Assembly (NCBI GenBank): GCA_963812245.1
Contig: CAWEUK010000003.1
Location: 558,001-622,000 of the forward strand
From: Salsipaludibacter sp963812245
GTDB lineage: Bacteria; Actinomycetota; Nitriliruptoria; Nitriliruptorales; Nitriliruptoraceae
Length of the DNA stretch: 64,000 bases
Reading direction: 5' to 3'
Shown here: one piece after another, positions 42,813 through 52,286 of the stretch
Numbering within the stretch: the stretch's first letter is position 1
Layout of the letters: each line of letters begins with the position of its first letter
Made by a program: the position numbers and the translations under genes
The notes under the pieces: generated by a model
The model's database searches: none
What the model was told of the DNA's origin: nothing
What the model saw: the letters and a program-made list of their open reading frames with translations, nothing else

Positions 42813-45362
42813 ATGCACACGCATGGTTCAACTGTCGTGCGCCGAAACCGGCTCACGGTCCTACTCATCACACTCGCACTGCTGCTCGCGACGGCGATCG
42901 CCGCCTCGGCAGGCACCGTTTCCAACGACGCCAACTTCGAAGGCGACGACGGCAACCTCGACAACCAGGGCAACACCGACTGGAACGACTTCGCGCCGGT
43001 GGACTGGGCCGGCACTGCGCCGTACCAGACGGGTACCTCGACAGCAGACGGCTGGGCCCTCCGGGCACTGTCGGACGCGGCGGAGACCAACAGTGACACG
43101 GGCTTCGCGGGCGGCACGAAGCAAGACAACTTCTGTGCCAAGACCAAGGGGGCGAAGGCACCCAACAAGGACGACCTCGAACGCGTCTACGTCGCCGGCA
43201 AGACGATCGGCACCGACGTGTTCGTGGCGCTGTCATGGGCCCGAATCCCGCAGAATTCAACTTCGGCCTCGGCGCACGTGGCGTTCGAGTTCAACCAGGG
43301 CTCCGCACCCTGTCCGGGCGGGAGCACCCTGGTCGAGCGTGAGCCCGGTGACGTCCTGGTCGTCTACGACTTCGAGGGCGGAAGCGTCGAACCGACCCTG
43401 AAGCTGTCGCGTTGGCTCGAGGCATCCGATCCGAAGTGGAACACCCTCGCCTGCGAGATCAGTGGCGGCCTGCCGGTCGGGGACGGTGCAGACGGATGCT
43501 GGGGTGACACCCTCGACATCACTGCCGCCGGATTCGCCGAGGCCGAGGTCAACACCACGGCGCCGGTCACCTCGCAGCTGCCTCCGGGGGGCGCCGAGGT
43601 CCAGGACATCGGTGAGTTCGGTGAAGCGATCATCAACATGACGGATGCCGGCGTGTTCCCTGCTGGCGAGTGCACGGCCCTCGGGAACGTGTTCGCCGTC
43701 AGTCGCTCGTCGGGCAACAGCGGCCAGGCGCAGATGAAGGACCTGGTCGGACCGGGCGATGTGAACCTGTCCAACTGTGGCAAGTTCACCATCGAGAAGG
43801 AACTGACCGAAGGCGAGACACCGATGGCGGGCGATGATGCCGTGGACTTCGCGTTCACCGTCACCCCGGCGGCCGGCGACCCGTCGACCTCCGGTTTCGA
43901 CCTCAACATCGGCGACAGTCGTACGGTGGTCAACGTCCAGCCCGGCGACTACGTCGTCACCGAGACGCCCATCCCCAGCGGATGGAACCTCGACGACATC
44001 ACCTGCACGGACGGTGGCGTCGAGGACGTCGCGAACGCGTTCGCGACGCTGACGGTGACGCCCGACAGCGACATCGTGTGCACGTTCGAGAACTCGCGGG
44101 AACGGGGCTCCATCCAGGTGGAGAAGTTGCTGGCGGCGACCGACACTCGCGTCACCGGGGCAACCTTCGCGCTCGATGCGGACGGAGATTCGGAGACCAC
44201 CGACGACCAGACGCCGATCCCGGCAGTCGCCGGTGAGGACGGCCTGTTCTGCATCGACGACCTGCTGTTCGGTGACTACGACGTCGTCGAGACGTCGCCC
44301 CCCGACGGATACAGCGGCGATGCCTCCGTCGAGCACGTGACGGTGGACGGCGAAAGCACCTGTGCCGACCGGGCGTCCGACGATGTCGACGCCTCCTTCG
44401 AGAACAAGAAGATCCCGTCGATCGAGACGGCCGCGACGGTCACGGTCACCGTGGGTGAGGACATCACCGACACGGCGACGTTGTCGGGAGGTGCGGCCCC
44501 GACCGGGACGATCACCTTCACGGCCTACTCCGATGACGAGTGCACCGCCGAGGTGTTCAGCGACGTGGTGGCGGTCGACGGCAACGACTCGTACGAGTCT
44601 GGTGCCTACACCACCACGGCGACAGGCACGATCTACTGGATCGCGGCCTACTCGGGTGACGACAGCAACGAGCCCGCTGCGGGTGCGTGCGGTGACCCCA
44701 ACGAGTCCAGTGTCGTGGAGCCGGCAACCCCGGACATCTCCACGACGGCATCCGGACCGGTGACGGTTGGTGAGGACATCACCGACACGGCGACGTTGTC
44801 GGGAGGTGTCGACCCGACCGGGACGATCACCTTCACGGCCTACTCCGATGACGAGTGCACCGCCGAGGTGTTCAGCGACGTGGTGGCGGTCGACGGCAAC
44901 GACTCGTACGAGTCTGGTGCCTACACCACCACGGCGGCAGGCACGATCTTCTGGATCGCGGCCTATTCGGGTGACGACGACAACGACGCCGTGAGTGGCG
45001 AGTGTGGGGACGACGGCGAGTCGAGCGTGGTGCAGCCGGCGTCACCGGGCATCTCCACGACGCCCAAACTGCTGCCCAACGACTCGGCGACGCTGTCGGG
45101 CGGGTACGGCGACCTGGTCGGGACGATCGACTTCGAGCTGTTCGCCAGTGCGGACTGCTCGGGGGAGGCGATCTACCAGGAGCTGGATGTTGCGGTCGAG
45201 GGGTTCGGCCCGCACGACACCAGCAACGACAGTGTGTACGTGACCGCTGACGGGACCTACTCGTGGCTGGTGACGTACTCGGGCGACGGGAACAACAACC
45301 CCGCCTTCAGCAACTGTAACGAGGAGCAACAGGTCATCGACTTCACGCCCCTGGGCGAGTGA
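42813..45362 (+). CDS. Large secreted surface protein with prealbumin-like and Ig-like repeats
   Basis: 849 residues. A signal peptide (about 1-33, basic RRNR then TVLLITLALLLATAIAASAG) precedes a roughly 300-residue N-terminal domain with many Cys and Asn. Two SpaA/Cna-B-like prealbumin segments follow (about 325-430 and 435-535; GDYVVTETPIPSGW and GDYDVVETSPPDGYSG), then Ig-like repeats to the C-terminus, two of them almost identical (TVGEDITDTATLSGG...TGTITFTAYSDDECTAEVF). It ends without an LPxTG motif or membrane anchor, so it is secreted or held non-covalently. An adhesin or cell-surface matrix role is inferred. A GGGGAG-like site precedes ATG 42813. Confidence 0.78.
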   Translation: MHTHGSTVVRRNRLTVLLITLALLLATAIAASAGTVSNDANFEGDDGNLDNQGNTDWNDFAPVDWAGTAPYQTGTSTADGWALRALSDAAETNSDTGFAGGTKQDNFCAKTKGAKAPNKDDLERVYVAGKTIGTDVFVALSWARIPQNSTSASAHVAFEFNQGSAPCPGGSTLVEREPGDVLVVYDFEGGSVEPTLKLSRWLEASDPKWNTLACEISGGLPVGDGADGCWGDTLDITAAGFAEAEVNTTAPVTSQLPPGGAEVQDIGEFGEAIINMTDAGVFPAGECTALGNVFAVSRSSGNSGQAQMKDLVGPGDVNLSNCGKFTIEKELTEGETPMAGDDAVDFAFTVTPAAGDPSTSGFDLNIGDSRTVVNVQPGDYVVTETPIPSGWNLDDITCTDGGVEDVANAFATLTVTPDSDIVCTFENSRERGSIQVEKLLAATDTRVTGATFALDADGDSETTDDQTPIPAVAGEDGLFCIDDLLFGDYDVVETSPPDGYSGDASVEHVTVDGESTCADRASDDVDASFENKKIPSIETAATVTVTVGEDITDTATLSGGAAPTGTITFTAYSDDECTAEVFSDVVAVDGNDSYESGAYTTTATGTIYWIAAYSGDDSNEPAAGACGDPNESSVVEPATPDISTTASGPVTVGEDITDTATLSGGVDPTGTITFTAYSDDECTAEVFSDVVAVDGNDSYESGAYTTTAAGTIFWIAAYSGDDDNDAVSGECGDDGESSVVQPASPGISTTPKLLPNDSATLSGGYGDLVGTIDFELFASADCSGEAIYQELDVAVEGFGPHDTSNDSVYVTADGTYSWLVTYSGDGNNNPAFSNCNEEQQVIDFTPLGE
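44451..44978 (+). repeat. Near-identical 315-bp-spaced repeats in the surface-protein gene
   Basis: Bases 44451-44663 recur at 44766-44978 with only a few substitutions over 213 bp (period 315 bp, 105 codons). They encode the repeated Ig-like unit. A third, diverged unit follows to the gene end. Confidence 0.9.
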
Positions 45363-45378
45363 GGTCGGGCTGACGACA

Positions 45379-45460
45379 CCCCGGGACACCACCCCGGGGC
45401 AGAGTTCACGGCGTCACGCCGTGACGGCCAGCCGGGGATCGTTGCCCCCGACGATCCCCG
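45379..45460. terminator. Three consecutive hairpins after the surface-protein gene
   Basis: CCCCGGG/CCCGGGG (45379-45399, loop 7), TCACGGCG/CGCCGTGA (45406-45424, loop TCA) and CGGGGATCGT/ACGATCCCCG (45433-45460, loop 8) follow one another in the gap between convergent genes. All are perfect stems of 7, 8 and 10 bp. Confidence 0.75.
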
Positions 45461-45476
45461 ACTGACATGCAACAAC

Positions 45477-45508
45477 GATGGCGCCCGTCCACATGGACGG
45501 GCGCCATC
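45477..45508. terminator. Strong bidirectional terminator
   Basis: GATGGCGCCCGTCC and GGACGGGCGCCATC form a perfect 14-bp stem with an ACAT loop, in the gap between the surface-protein and helicase stops. The symmetric stem can act in either direction. Confidence 0.8.
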
Positions 45509-45563
45509 ACGTTCGAACTGGCTGCCGAGGGCATGCGATCCGGCAACCAGAGGTGCAGGGAGA

Positions 45564-47648
45564 TCAGGGCAGGTGCTCGACCTCGACCCGCCGCCGGGGA
45601 CGGGGGGTGCCATCACCGCGGGCATCGTCACCGCGCCGCGTGGTGGTCGTCGTTTCCCGCGAGTCGCTGCCGCTTCGTGCGCGGCCATTGCCGTTCGAAC
45701 GCCGACCACCACCGCGGGTGCTGCTTCGTGATCCGCTGGCGCGGCTTTCGTCACCGTTGCCGTTGGAGTTGGTGCTGCGAGCTGTCGTCTTGGAGGTGGA
45801 CGTCGACGTGTCGCTGCCACCCTGTTGACCCGACGACGAGCCGGTCGCCGTCCGGTCCCGGTTGCGCCGAGCCCGTGGCCGCGCCCGCTTGCGCCCACCA
45901 CCATCGCTGGTCGAACTGGATGACGACTTGGACGTGCTGCCGCGACCGGCGTCGCCCGAGCTGTTCGAGTCCTTCGAGTCGCTCGTGTCCTTCGTGTCCT
46001 TCGTGTCCGAGGCCTGGCGTCCACGGGTGCGCGAAGACGTGTCCTTGGTCGCGGCCCCACTGTCGGACTCGCGCGACTCCACGGCCTCGGCCACCACGGC
46101 CTCGGTGGATGTCCGGGACCTCGTGCGCGTGCGCGAGCGCGACGAGGAACGTCGTCGGCCGCTGCCGTTGTCGTTGCCAGTGTCGCCGGCGTCACTGCGG
46201 ACCTGCTGCGGCGAATCCGCCTTGCGCTGCTGGTCCGTCGCGGTGACCTGCTTCGACGTGTCACCGTCGCGGCTGCCGCCCGCATCCTTGCCGCCCGACG
46301 CGCTGCCGCGATTGCGTCCGCCCGCACGACGGCTGCTGGAGCGGTCGCTGCCGTGGCCACTGGAGCGGTTGGTGCCGGACGAGGACTTGCGCGCACCCGA
46401 ACCCCGGCCCGAGTTGGAGCCCGACCCGCGGCCCGACGACGACCCGGAGCGACTCGACGAGGAACTCGTGAGGTCATCCCAGGGCGTCTCCTCGGGCAGG
46501 TCGAACAGTTCGGTCAGCACGTCGGAGGTCGAGAAGACCTCCACCATCTCCTCCTCGACGGCCACGCGCTTGCGGATCACGTTGACGCGATCCACCTCGT
46601 TGAACTCGCCGAAGGTGACGGCGACGCCGGATTCGCCGGCGCGCGCCGTGCGACCGATGCGGTGCAGGTACATCTTCTCGTCGTCAGGGCAGTCATAGTT
46701 GATGACGTAGGTCACGTTGCTGACGTCGAGCCCGCGGGCAGCGACCTCGGTGGCGACCAGCACGTCGGCCTTGCCGTCGCGGAAGCGGTCGAGGTTCTTC
46801 TCGCGGCTGGCCTGGCGCAGGTCACCGTGCACGGCGATGGCCGACACGCCGAGTCCGTCCAGTTCCTGGACCAGTCGGTCACACATGCGCTTGGTACGGC
46901 AGAACACGAACGCACCACCACGGTCGGGCTTCTGCAGCAGTCGTGCCAGCACTCGCGGCTTGTCCATGCGGTGGACCAGGAAGAAGTGCTGGTCGACGGT
47001 CGGAGCGGTCTCGTGCAGCGTCTCGTCGGCCCGCATGAAGGTCGGCTTGGCCATGAACCGACGAGCCAACTTGACGATCTCGGTGGGCATCGTGGCCGAG
47101 AACAGCAGGGTCTGGCGGTCGTCGGGGACACCGGCGAGCAACCGCTCGACGTCGGGCAGGAAGCCCATGTCGAGCATCTCGTCGGCCTCGTCCAACACGA
47201 TCGTGTGGATCTGGGAGACGTCGAGGTTGCCCCGGTTGAGGTGGTCGATGGTGCGTCCGGGGGTCCCGATGACGACGTGGACGCCGCTGGTCAGCGCCTC
47301 GATCTGTTCGTCGTAGCCGACGCCGCCGTACACGGCGATCGTGGTGATGCCACGGGCCGCGCCGACAGTCAGGTCGTCGGCGACCTGGATGCACAGTTCA
47401 CGGGTCGGCACGATCACCATCGCCTGGGTCTGCGCCTTCGAGGTGTCGATGCGCTGCAACAGGGGCAGGCCGAACCCGAGGGTCTTGCCGGTACCGGTGC
47501 GGGCCTGGCCGATGATGTCGTGGCCCTTGAGGGCCAGTGGGAGGGTCAGTTCCTGGATCGGGAATGGGTGGACGATCCCACGCTCGCCGAGTGCGGCGTT
47601 GAGGTCGTCGTCCAGCCCGAGGTCAGTGAAGAGGGGCTTGGTGCTCAA
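45564..47648 (-). CDS. DEAD-box RNA helicase with long disordered C-terminal tail
   Basis: 694 residues. The helicase core (about 1-390) has ARTGTGKT (Walker A), PTRELCIQ, VLDEADEMLDMGF (DEAD), SATMP, and HRIGRTARAG in the second RecA domain. From about residue 410 to 694 the protein is Ser/Arg/Gly/Asp/Thr-rich low-complexity sequence (SSSSSRSGSS, KDTKDTSDSKDSN), likely disordered and RNA-binding. Such tails occur in CsdA/DeaD-type cold-shock helicases acting on ribosome assembly and mRNA decay, but this one is very long. Start ATG 47648. Terminator hairpins lie downstream. Confidence 0.92.
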   Translation of the reverse strand: MSTKPLFTDLGLDDDLNAALGERGIVHPFPIQELTLPLALKGHDIIGQARTGTGKTLGFGLPLLQRIDTSKAQTQAMVIVPTRELCIQVADDLTVGAARGITTIAVYGGVGYDEQIEALTSGVHVVIGTPGRTIDHLNRGNLDVSQIHTIVLDEADEMLDMGFLPDVERLLAGVPDDRQTLLFSATMPTEIVKLARRFMAKPTFMRADETLHETAPTVDQHFFLVHRMDKPRVLARLLQKPDRGGAFVFCRTKRMCDRLVQELDGLGVSAIAVHGDLRQASREKNLDRFRDGKADVLVATEVAARGLDVSNVTYVINYDCPDDEKMYLHRIGRTARAGESGVAVTFGEFNEVDRVNVIRKRVAVEEEMVEVFSTSDVLTELFDLPEETPWDDLTSSSSSRSGSSSGRGSGSNSGRGSGARKSSSGTNRSSGHGSDRSSSRRAGGRNRGSASGGKDAGGSRDGDTSKQVTATDQQRKADSPQQVRSDAGDTGNDNGSGRRRSSSRSRTRTRSRTSTEAVVAEAVESRESDSGAATKDTSSRTRGRQASDTKDTKDTSDSKDSNSSGDAGRGSTSKSSSSSTSDGGGRKRARPRARRNRDRTATGSSSGQQGGSDTSTSTSKTTARSTNSNGNGDESRASGSRSSTRGGGRRSNGNGRARSGSDSRETTTTTRRGDDARGDGTPRPRRRVEVEHLP

Positions 47649-47868
47649 TTGTCAGTGGTCCTTGATGATGCGACCACTTCGGTGTGAGCGGCTTGCAGGC
47701 CGGTCGACGCAGGAATTGGTGGTCGCGCGCGTGTGTTCGCGGGGGTGGGCACCTGGCAGTCCCCAGCGTTGGGCTCCAAGGCCGAACACGCCGAATTGAC
47801 TGCCTGCGAGAACGAGATGTGCACGAATCGAGGTGCACCGGGCGAACGTTGGCCACTGTACCGGGTGG

Positions 47869-48441
47869 TCAGCGATGCGCGTCGGACGCCTCCCGCAGGC
47901 GCTGCCGGGCGGTTGCGACCAGGTCGGCCACGCCCGGGGCGAGGTCGGCGGGCAGGTCGTCGACGTCGAACCACGCAACGTCGTGGGACTCGTCTGACAC
48001 GACCGGGGGACGCTCAGTGGTGGGCACCAGCAGTTGGACGTCCATGTGCCAGTCGCCCGACCCACATGGGGCAGCGTGGCGTGACAGCTTGAGCGGGACG
48101 GGGTCGGCATGGCCAACCAGGCCGGTCTCCTCGGTCAGTTCGCGCAGGGCAGCGTCGCTGACCGAGTCGTCCCCCGCCTCCATGTGACCGCCCGGCTGGA
48201 CCCACTGGTTCAGCTTGCCGTGCAGCACCAGGCACAGCCGACCGGTGCTGGGATCCATGGGGACGGCTGATGCGGTGAAGTGGGCCGGTCTGCCAGCCCG
48301 TGTGAAGGTGACGGGATCGGCCGCCATGGCCTGCCATGCGGCCGCCTCGAAGCGACCGTCCGCGTCCACGGGCACATGGCGACCAAGGATGGCGCGAAGG
48401 TCGTCGACCAGGCCAGCACTGGGGTGGTTCGGCGTGGTCAT
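47869..48441 (-). CDS. NUDIX hydrolase
   Basis: A 190-residue NUDIX enzyme. The Nudix box is complete: GGHMEAGDDSVSDAALRELTEETGL, preceded by the LHGKLNQWVQPGGH strand. It would hydrolyse a nucleoside diphosphate linked to another moiety; substrate unknown. ATG 48441 overlaps the permease stop as ATGA, so it is translated with the DppC-like gene. Confidence 0.85.
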   Translation of the reverse strand: MTTPNHPSAGLVDDLRAILGRHVPVDADGRFEAAAWQAMAADPVTFTRAGRPAHFTASAVPMDPSTGRLCLVLHGKLNQWVQPGGHMEAGDDSVSDAALRELTEETGLVGHADPVPLKLSRHAAPCGSGDWHMDVQLLVPTTERPPVVSDESHDVAWFDVDDLPADLAPGVADLVATARQRLREASDAHR

Positions 48442-49373
48442 CGCGGCACCCGGACGTTGCGCAGGCGCTCGCCACTGCGCACGAGTGCCCAGATCAGCAG
48501 GCTCAGGACGAATCCCGGCAGGATCAGGTGCGGTGCCTCCGCGAAGCGCAGGCTCACACGCAGTTGCGAACCCAGTCGTGCCAGCATCAGGCCCCAGGAC
48601 ACGGCGGGCAACTGCAGGCCGGCGCCGATGAAGGACAGCACCGCCTCCAGTGACACGATCGTGGCCATGTAGGGCATGGCGAACACGAACATGGGACGCA
48701 GGCTGTGGGGAATGACGTGACGTCGGAGCACGTAGGCGGAACTGGCACCCATGGCACGGGCGGCCTCGACGTGTTCGTAGCCGATGCGCTCCTGGACGGC
48801 ACCGCGCACCAGACGGACCATCGGCGGCCAGGCGAACAGCGTCAGGACGCCGATCACCTGCCAGACGGTGCGCTCGTCGGTGAGCCCGAACACGACCAGT
48901 GCCGACAGGATGATCGGGATCGCGAACACGGCATCCGTGGACCTGGTGATGATGGTGTCGATCACACCCCCGGTCCATCCGGCGACCGCGCCAAGCACGG
49001 TCGCGATGGCCATCGCGCCGGCAATGACCGAGCCCCCGATGAGCATGGAGGTCCGGGCGCCGTACAGCGTGCGGGTCCAGTAGTCACAGCCGAACAGGTC
49101 GAAGCCGAAGGGATGCTGCCACGTCGGTGTGCCCAGCGACCTGCCCAGGATGCACTCGTCGACATCGTGGGGCGTGAGCGCGCCGGGGAAGATGGCGATG
49201 AAGACGAAGCCGGCGACGACGAGTCCCGGGGCCCCGAGGCTGCGCACGGTCGCGAGCGCCCGGTCCAGGCGGTCGCCGTCCCTGCCGGCATTGCTACGAT
49301 TCGACGCGCCGCCGCTGCCGGTCGAGAGGCCGACGCCGACGGAGCCGTGCTGGGTGCTGCGCGACCCACTCAC
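48438..49373 (-). CDS. ABC transporter permease, DppC/OppC type
   Basis: About 311 residues, a binding-protein-dependent transport permease. Helices span about 45-65 and the C-terminal two thirds. The EAA-like loop EAARAMGASSAYVLRRHVIPHSL fits the DppC pattern, and the family-typical GTPTWQHPFGFDLFGCDYWTR precedes the membrane domain. It would import oligopeptides or nickel-like solutes together with a DppB permease and two ATPases. The only DppB-like partner is encoded head-to-head with it. GTG 49373 is the chosen start; the true start is uncertain. Confidence 0.8.
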   Translation of the reverse strand: MSGSRSTQHGSVGVGLSTGSGGASNRSNAGRDGDRLDRALATVRSLGAPGLVVAGFVFIAIFPGALTPHDVDECILGRSLGTPTWQHPFGFDLFGCDYWTRTLYGARTSMLIGGSVIAGAMAIATVLGAVAGWTGGVIDTIITRSTDAVFAIPIILSALVVFGLTDERTVWQVIGVLTLFAWPPMVRLVRGAVQERIGYEHVEAARAMGASSAYVLRRHVIPHSLRPMFVFAMPYMATIVSLEAVLSFIGAGLQLPAVSWGLMLARLGSQLRVSLRFAEAPHLILPGFVLSLLIWALVRSGERLRNVRVPR

Positions 49374-49394
49374 TTCGACGCCGTCCAACCTGGA

Positions 49395-50342
49395 ATGTCC
49401 TTGGCTCGCTTCGTGGCACGTCGCCTGGTGACCGGGGTCGTCACCATCGTGCTGGCGTCCATCGTGCTGTTCCTGCTGGTCGACCTGTTGCCCGGAGATC
49501 CGGTGCGCAGCCTGTTCGGCTTCGGTCAACCAGATCCACTGCTGCTCCAGCAGATGCGCGAGGCGCTCAACCTCGACAAACCGCTGATCGTCCAGTGGTG
49601 GTTGTTCATGGTGGACTTCGTCACGCTGGACCTGGGCACCACCCGCACTGGTGTGCCGGTGGACGACGTCATCCGCGCGAGCCTACCGGTCAGTGCGGTG
49701 ATCCTGGCCGGGGTGTTCCTGTTGCAGGCCCTGCTCGCCCCGTTCCTGGTGTGGTTGGCCGGCATGCGGGCGGGCACGCGCATGGACCACGTTGCGGACA
49801 CGGCCGTGATCGTGCTGGTGTCGATCCCGGCACTGGTGGCCGCATTCGTGGTCCAGGCCGTCCTGGTCTACTGGACCGACCTGTTTCCGTCACCGGTGTG
49901 GCAGTTCTCGGACGTGCCGAAGTGGCAGAACTACACCATGCCGATCCTGGCACTGGGACTGGGATCCGCGGCGCATCTGGCGATGGTGGGCCGAGTCGAA
50001 CTGCTGGCTGGCATGACCACGCCGTGGGTGAAGGCTGCGCGGGCCCTGGGCATGCCACGCGAACACCTCGTGCGGGTCGATGCGCTGCGACCGGCGGCTG
50101 GCTCGATGGTGCAACTGCTGGGTGCCAACCTCGCGGTCCTGGTGACGGGCCTGATCGTCGTCGAGGACGTGTTCGACGCGCCTGGTGTGGGATCGACCCT
50201 CCTGCGCGCGATCCAGGACCAGGACCGTGTCCTGATGCTCACCCTGATCATGATCGTCCTGGTCTTCGTGATCGCGGTGAGCACGGCCACCGACCTCGCC
50301 CATGCCTGGATCGACCCACGCGTTCGCGACGAGGTGCTGTAG
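49395..50342 (+). CDS. ABC transporter permease, DppB/OppB type
   Basis: A 315-residue permease: N-terminal helix RLVTGVVTIVLASIVLFLLVDLLPGDPV, then the family-typical RSLFGFGQPDP loop and five further helices. The EAA loop reads KAARALGMPREHLVRVDALRPAAG. It pairs with the DppC-like permease encoded divergently only 21 bp away; neither ATPase nor substrate-binding protein genes are found near. ATG 49395 has no convincing ribosome-binding site, so the message may be leaderless. Confidence 0.85.
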   Translation: MSLARFVARRLVTGVVTIVLASIVLFLLVDLLPGDPVRSLFGFGQPDPLLLQQMREALNLDKPLIVQWWLFMVDFVTLDLGTTRTGVPVDDVIRASLPVSAVILAGVFLLQALLAPFLVWLAGMRAGTRMDHVADTAVIVLVSIPALVAAFVVQAVLVYWTDLFPSPVWQFSDVPKWQNYTMPILALGLGSAAHLAMVGRVELLAGMTTPWVKAARALGMPREHLVRVDALRPAAGSMVQLLGANLAVLVTGLIVVEDVFDAPGVGSTLLRAIQDQDRVLMLTLIMIVLVFVIAVSTATDLAHAWIDPRVRDEVL

Positions 50343-50597
50343 GTCGGCGGATGCGGTTCGTGACCACCTGGCGGGGCCACGCGGACCCACGCCCCTTCGA
50401 GTGCCGGCCCCGACGGCGCTGCGCAGCCAGTGCGGCGCAGGTGAAGGACGGGTGGACACCACGTCCGGGCGAGTAGCGTGACCGCCAGTCGTGGCAGCCA
50501 TCCGAAGGGTGTCGTCAGTGCTCCACCGCGTGCTTGATCGGTCGGCGCCCGTGCCCGCTGCGACGGACCTCGCCGGGCGACCAACCGCAGGCGGCGC

Positions 50598-52211
50598 ATG
50601 GTGACGATCGTGGACCATCCCGACCTGCCCGCCGACGACGGCCAGGCCAGCGATGGCACCGGGCCCGGGACGCAGACGGCGGCTCGGCGTGGGCTGCCGC
50701 CGTGGCACCCACCCCTGCTCGCGGCCTGGTCCGTGCTGGCGCTGTGGGCGAGCAACGTCAACGAGGTCCCACCACGTGACGGGCTGCGACTCCTGGGCAT
50801 GGCCGTGGGCGCCGTGTCTGTCGCATGGCTGGTCCTGGCGGTCGCGGCGCGATTCGCCGGTGTCGATCGACCCGTGTCGCGCGCTGCGCTGGCCACCACC
50901 ATCGGAGCCGCGGCGGTCCTGCTCGCCGGCCGTGTGGCCTCGGGGCTGGAACCCGCTGTCGGGCTGGCAGCGATCGCTGCCATCGCGATCGTGGGCATCG
51001 TGGTGGCGAGCAGGATCTCGCAGTCGGCCACCGCGGCGCTGACGACCGTTCTGGATGTCTTCACCCTGGTCACCGTTGCAATGGTGACCGTGCCGGTCGT
51101 CTCGACGCTGCTGCAGCCCAACGATCCATCCCCGGTGACGGCCGAAGGCGCCGCTGGCGCATCGTCGGGTGGCACCCTGGATCGCGACGTCTACTACATC
51201 ATCCCCGACCGGCATCCGCGGGCCGACACCGCCCAGGCCTACCACGGCATCGACCTCACACCATTCCAGGATGCGCTGGTCGAGCGCGGCTTCACCATCC
51301 AGGACAAGGCTCGCGCCAACTATCCTCGGACGGCGCACTCGCTGACTGCCACGTGGTACATGGAGTACCTGCCGGACCTGTTCGAGGAGGAGCCGGCCGA
51401 TCCCTCCAGCATCAATCCGCTGTACCTGATGCTGGGGGAGAACCCGCTGGGCGAGGTCATGACGGCGGCTGGGGCGGACTACGTGCACATCGGCAACTGG
51501 TGGTGGCCGACCGCCACGGCGAGCACCGCGACGAGCGTGTTCAACCCCCGGGTGCCCAACGAGTTCACGTCGGTCTGGCGGGCGACCACCGGGGTTCGAT
51601 GGCTGGCGTCCACGGACGTGGAAGCCGGGATGGACCGACGTCGCGAACAGTACGAGATCGGCTGGGCACAACTGGCCGAACTGGAACGTGTGGCCGCGTT
51701 GCCCCACGAGCGGCCGCGCTTCGTGCTCGTCCATCTCACCATTCCCCACCCACCGATGGTGTACGACGCCGACGGCTCCTACGTCCGTCAAGACACGGTG
51801 CGATCCCGTGACGACGACGAGAACCTGGGCAACCAGGTGGCCTTCATCGATTCCTGGCTCGAGGAGTTCGTCGACCAGGTCGTGACCGGCGACGAGGAAA
51901 CCGACCCGATCATCGTGATCCAGTCCGACGAGGGGCCCAACCCCGACGGATTGAACGCAGGTGAGGACTACAACGACTATGCCGACATCGACATGGACGG
52001 ACGGCGCGAGAAGTTGGCGACGTTCTCGGCGTGGTACCTGCCCGGTGTCGACCAGGAACCGCCCGAGGACATCACCGGTGTCAACACGTGGCGCTTCATC
52101 CTGGACCGCTACATCGACACGGACTACGGATTGCTCGACGACCGGGTGTACCTCTATCTCCACAACGACGATCTCTACGAGTTCGTGGACGTCACCGACG
52201 ACTTCGACTGA
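50598..52211 (+). CDS. Membrane sulfatase-like/alkaline-phosphatase-superfamily protein
   Basis: 537 residues: four or five hydrophobic helices in the first 180 residues, then an extracytoplasmic domain. DVYYIIPDRHPRADT, HLTIPHPPMVYD and IVIQSDEGPNPDG follow the sulfatase-like metal-site order (Asp near the start, then His and Asp/Glu). This resembles membrane-bound sulfatase-like proteins such as lipoteichoic-acid-synthase-type phosphotransferases; reaction and substrate are unknown. The 255 bp upstream hold no other gene. ATG 50598 is the first ATG before the hydrophobic region. Confidence 0.7.
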   Translation: MVTIVDHPDLPADDGQASDGTGPGTQTAARRGLPPWHPPLLAAWSVLALWASNVNEVPPRDGLRLLGMAVGAVSVAWLVLAVAARFAGVDRPVSRAALATTIGAAAVLLAGRVASGLEPAVGLAAIAAIAIVGIVVASRISQSATAALTTVLDVFTLVTVAMVTVPVVSTLLQPNDPSPVTAEGAAGASSGGTLDRDVYYIIPDRHPRADTAQAYHGIDLTPFQDALVERGFTIQDKARANYPRTAHSLTATWYMEYLPDLFEEEPADPSSINPLYLMLGENPLGEVMTAAGADYVHIGNWWWPTATASTATSVFNPRVPNEFTSVWRATTGVRWLASTDVEAGMDRRREQYEIGWAQLAELERVAALPHERPRFVLVHLTIPHPPMVYDADGSYVRQDTVRSRDDDENLGNQVAFIDSWLEEFVDQVVTGDEETDPIIVIQSDEGPNPDGLNAGEDYNDYADIDMDGRREKLATFSAWYLPGVDQEPPEDITGVNTWRFILDRYIDTDYGLLDDRVYLYLHNDDLYEFVDVTDDFD

Positions 52212-52286
52212 CCCCCGCGGCGGCACGTGTCCCGGGTCGGCCGATGACTTGGGGCGTGTCGAGGTGGGGGGAGTCGACCGCAGTCG

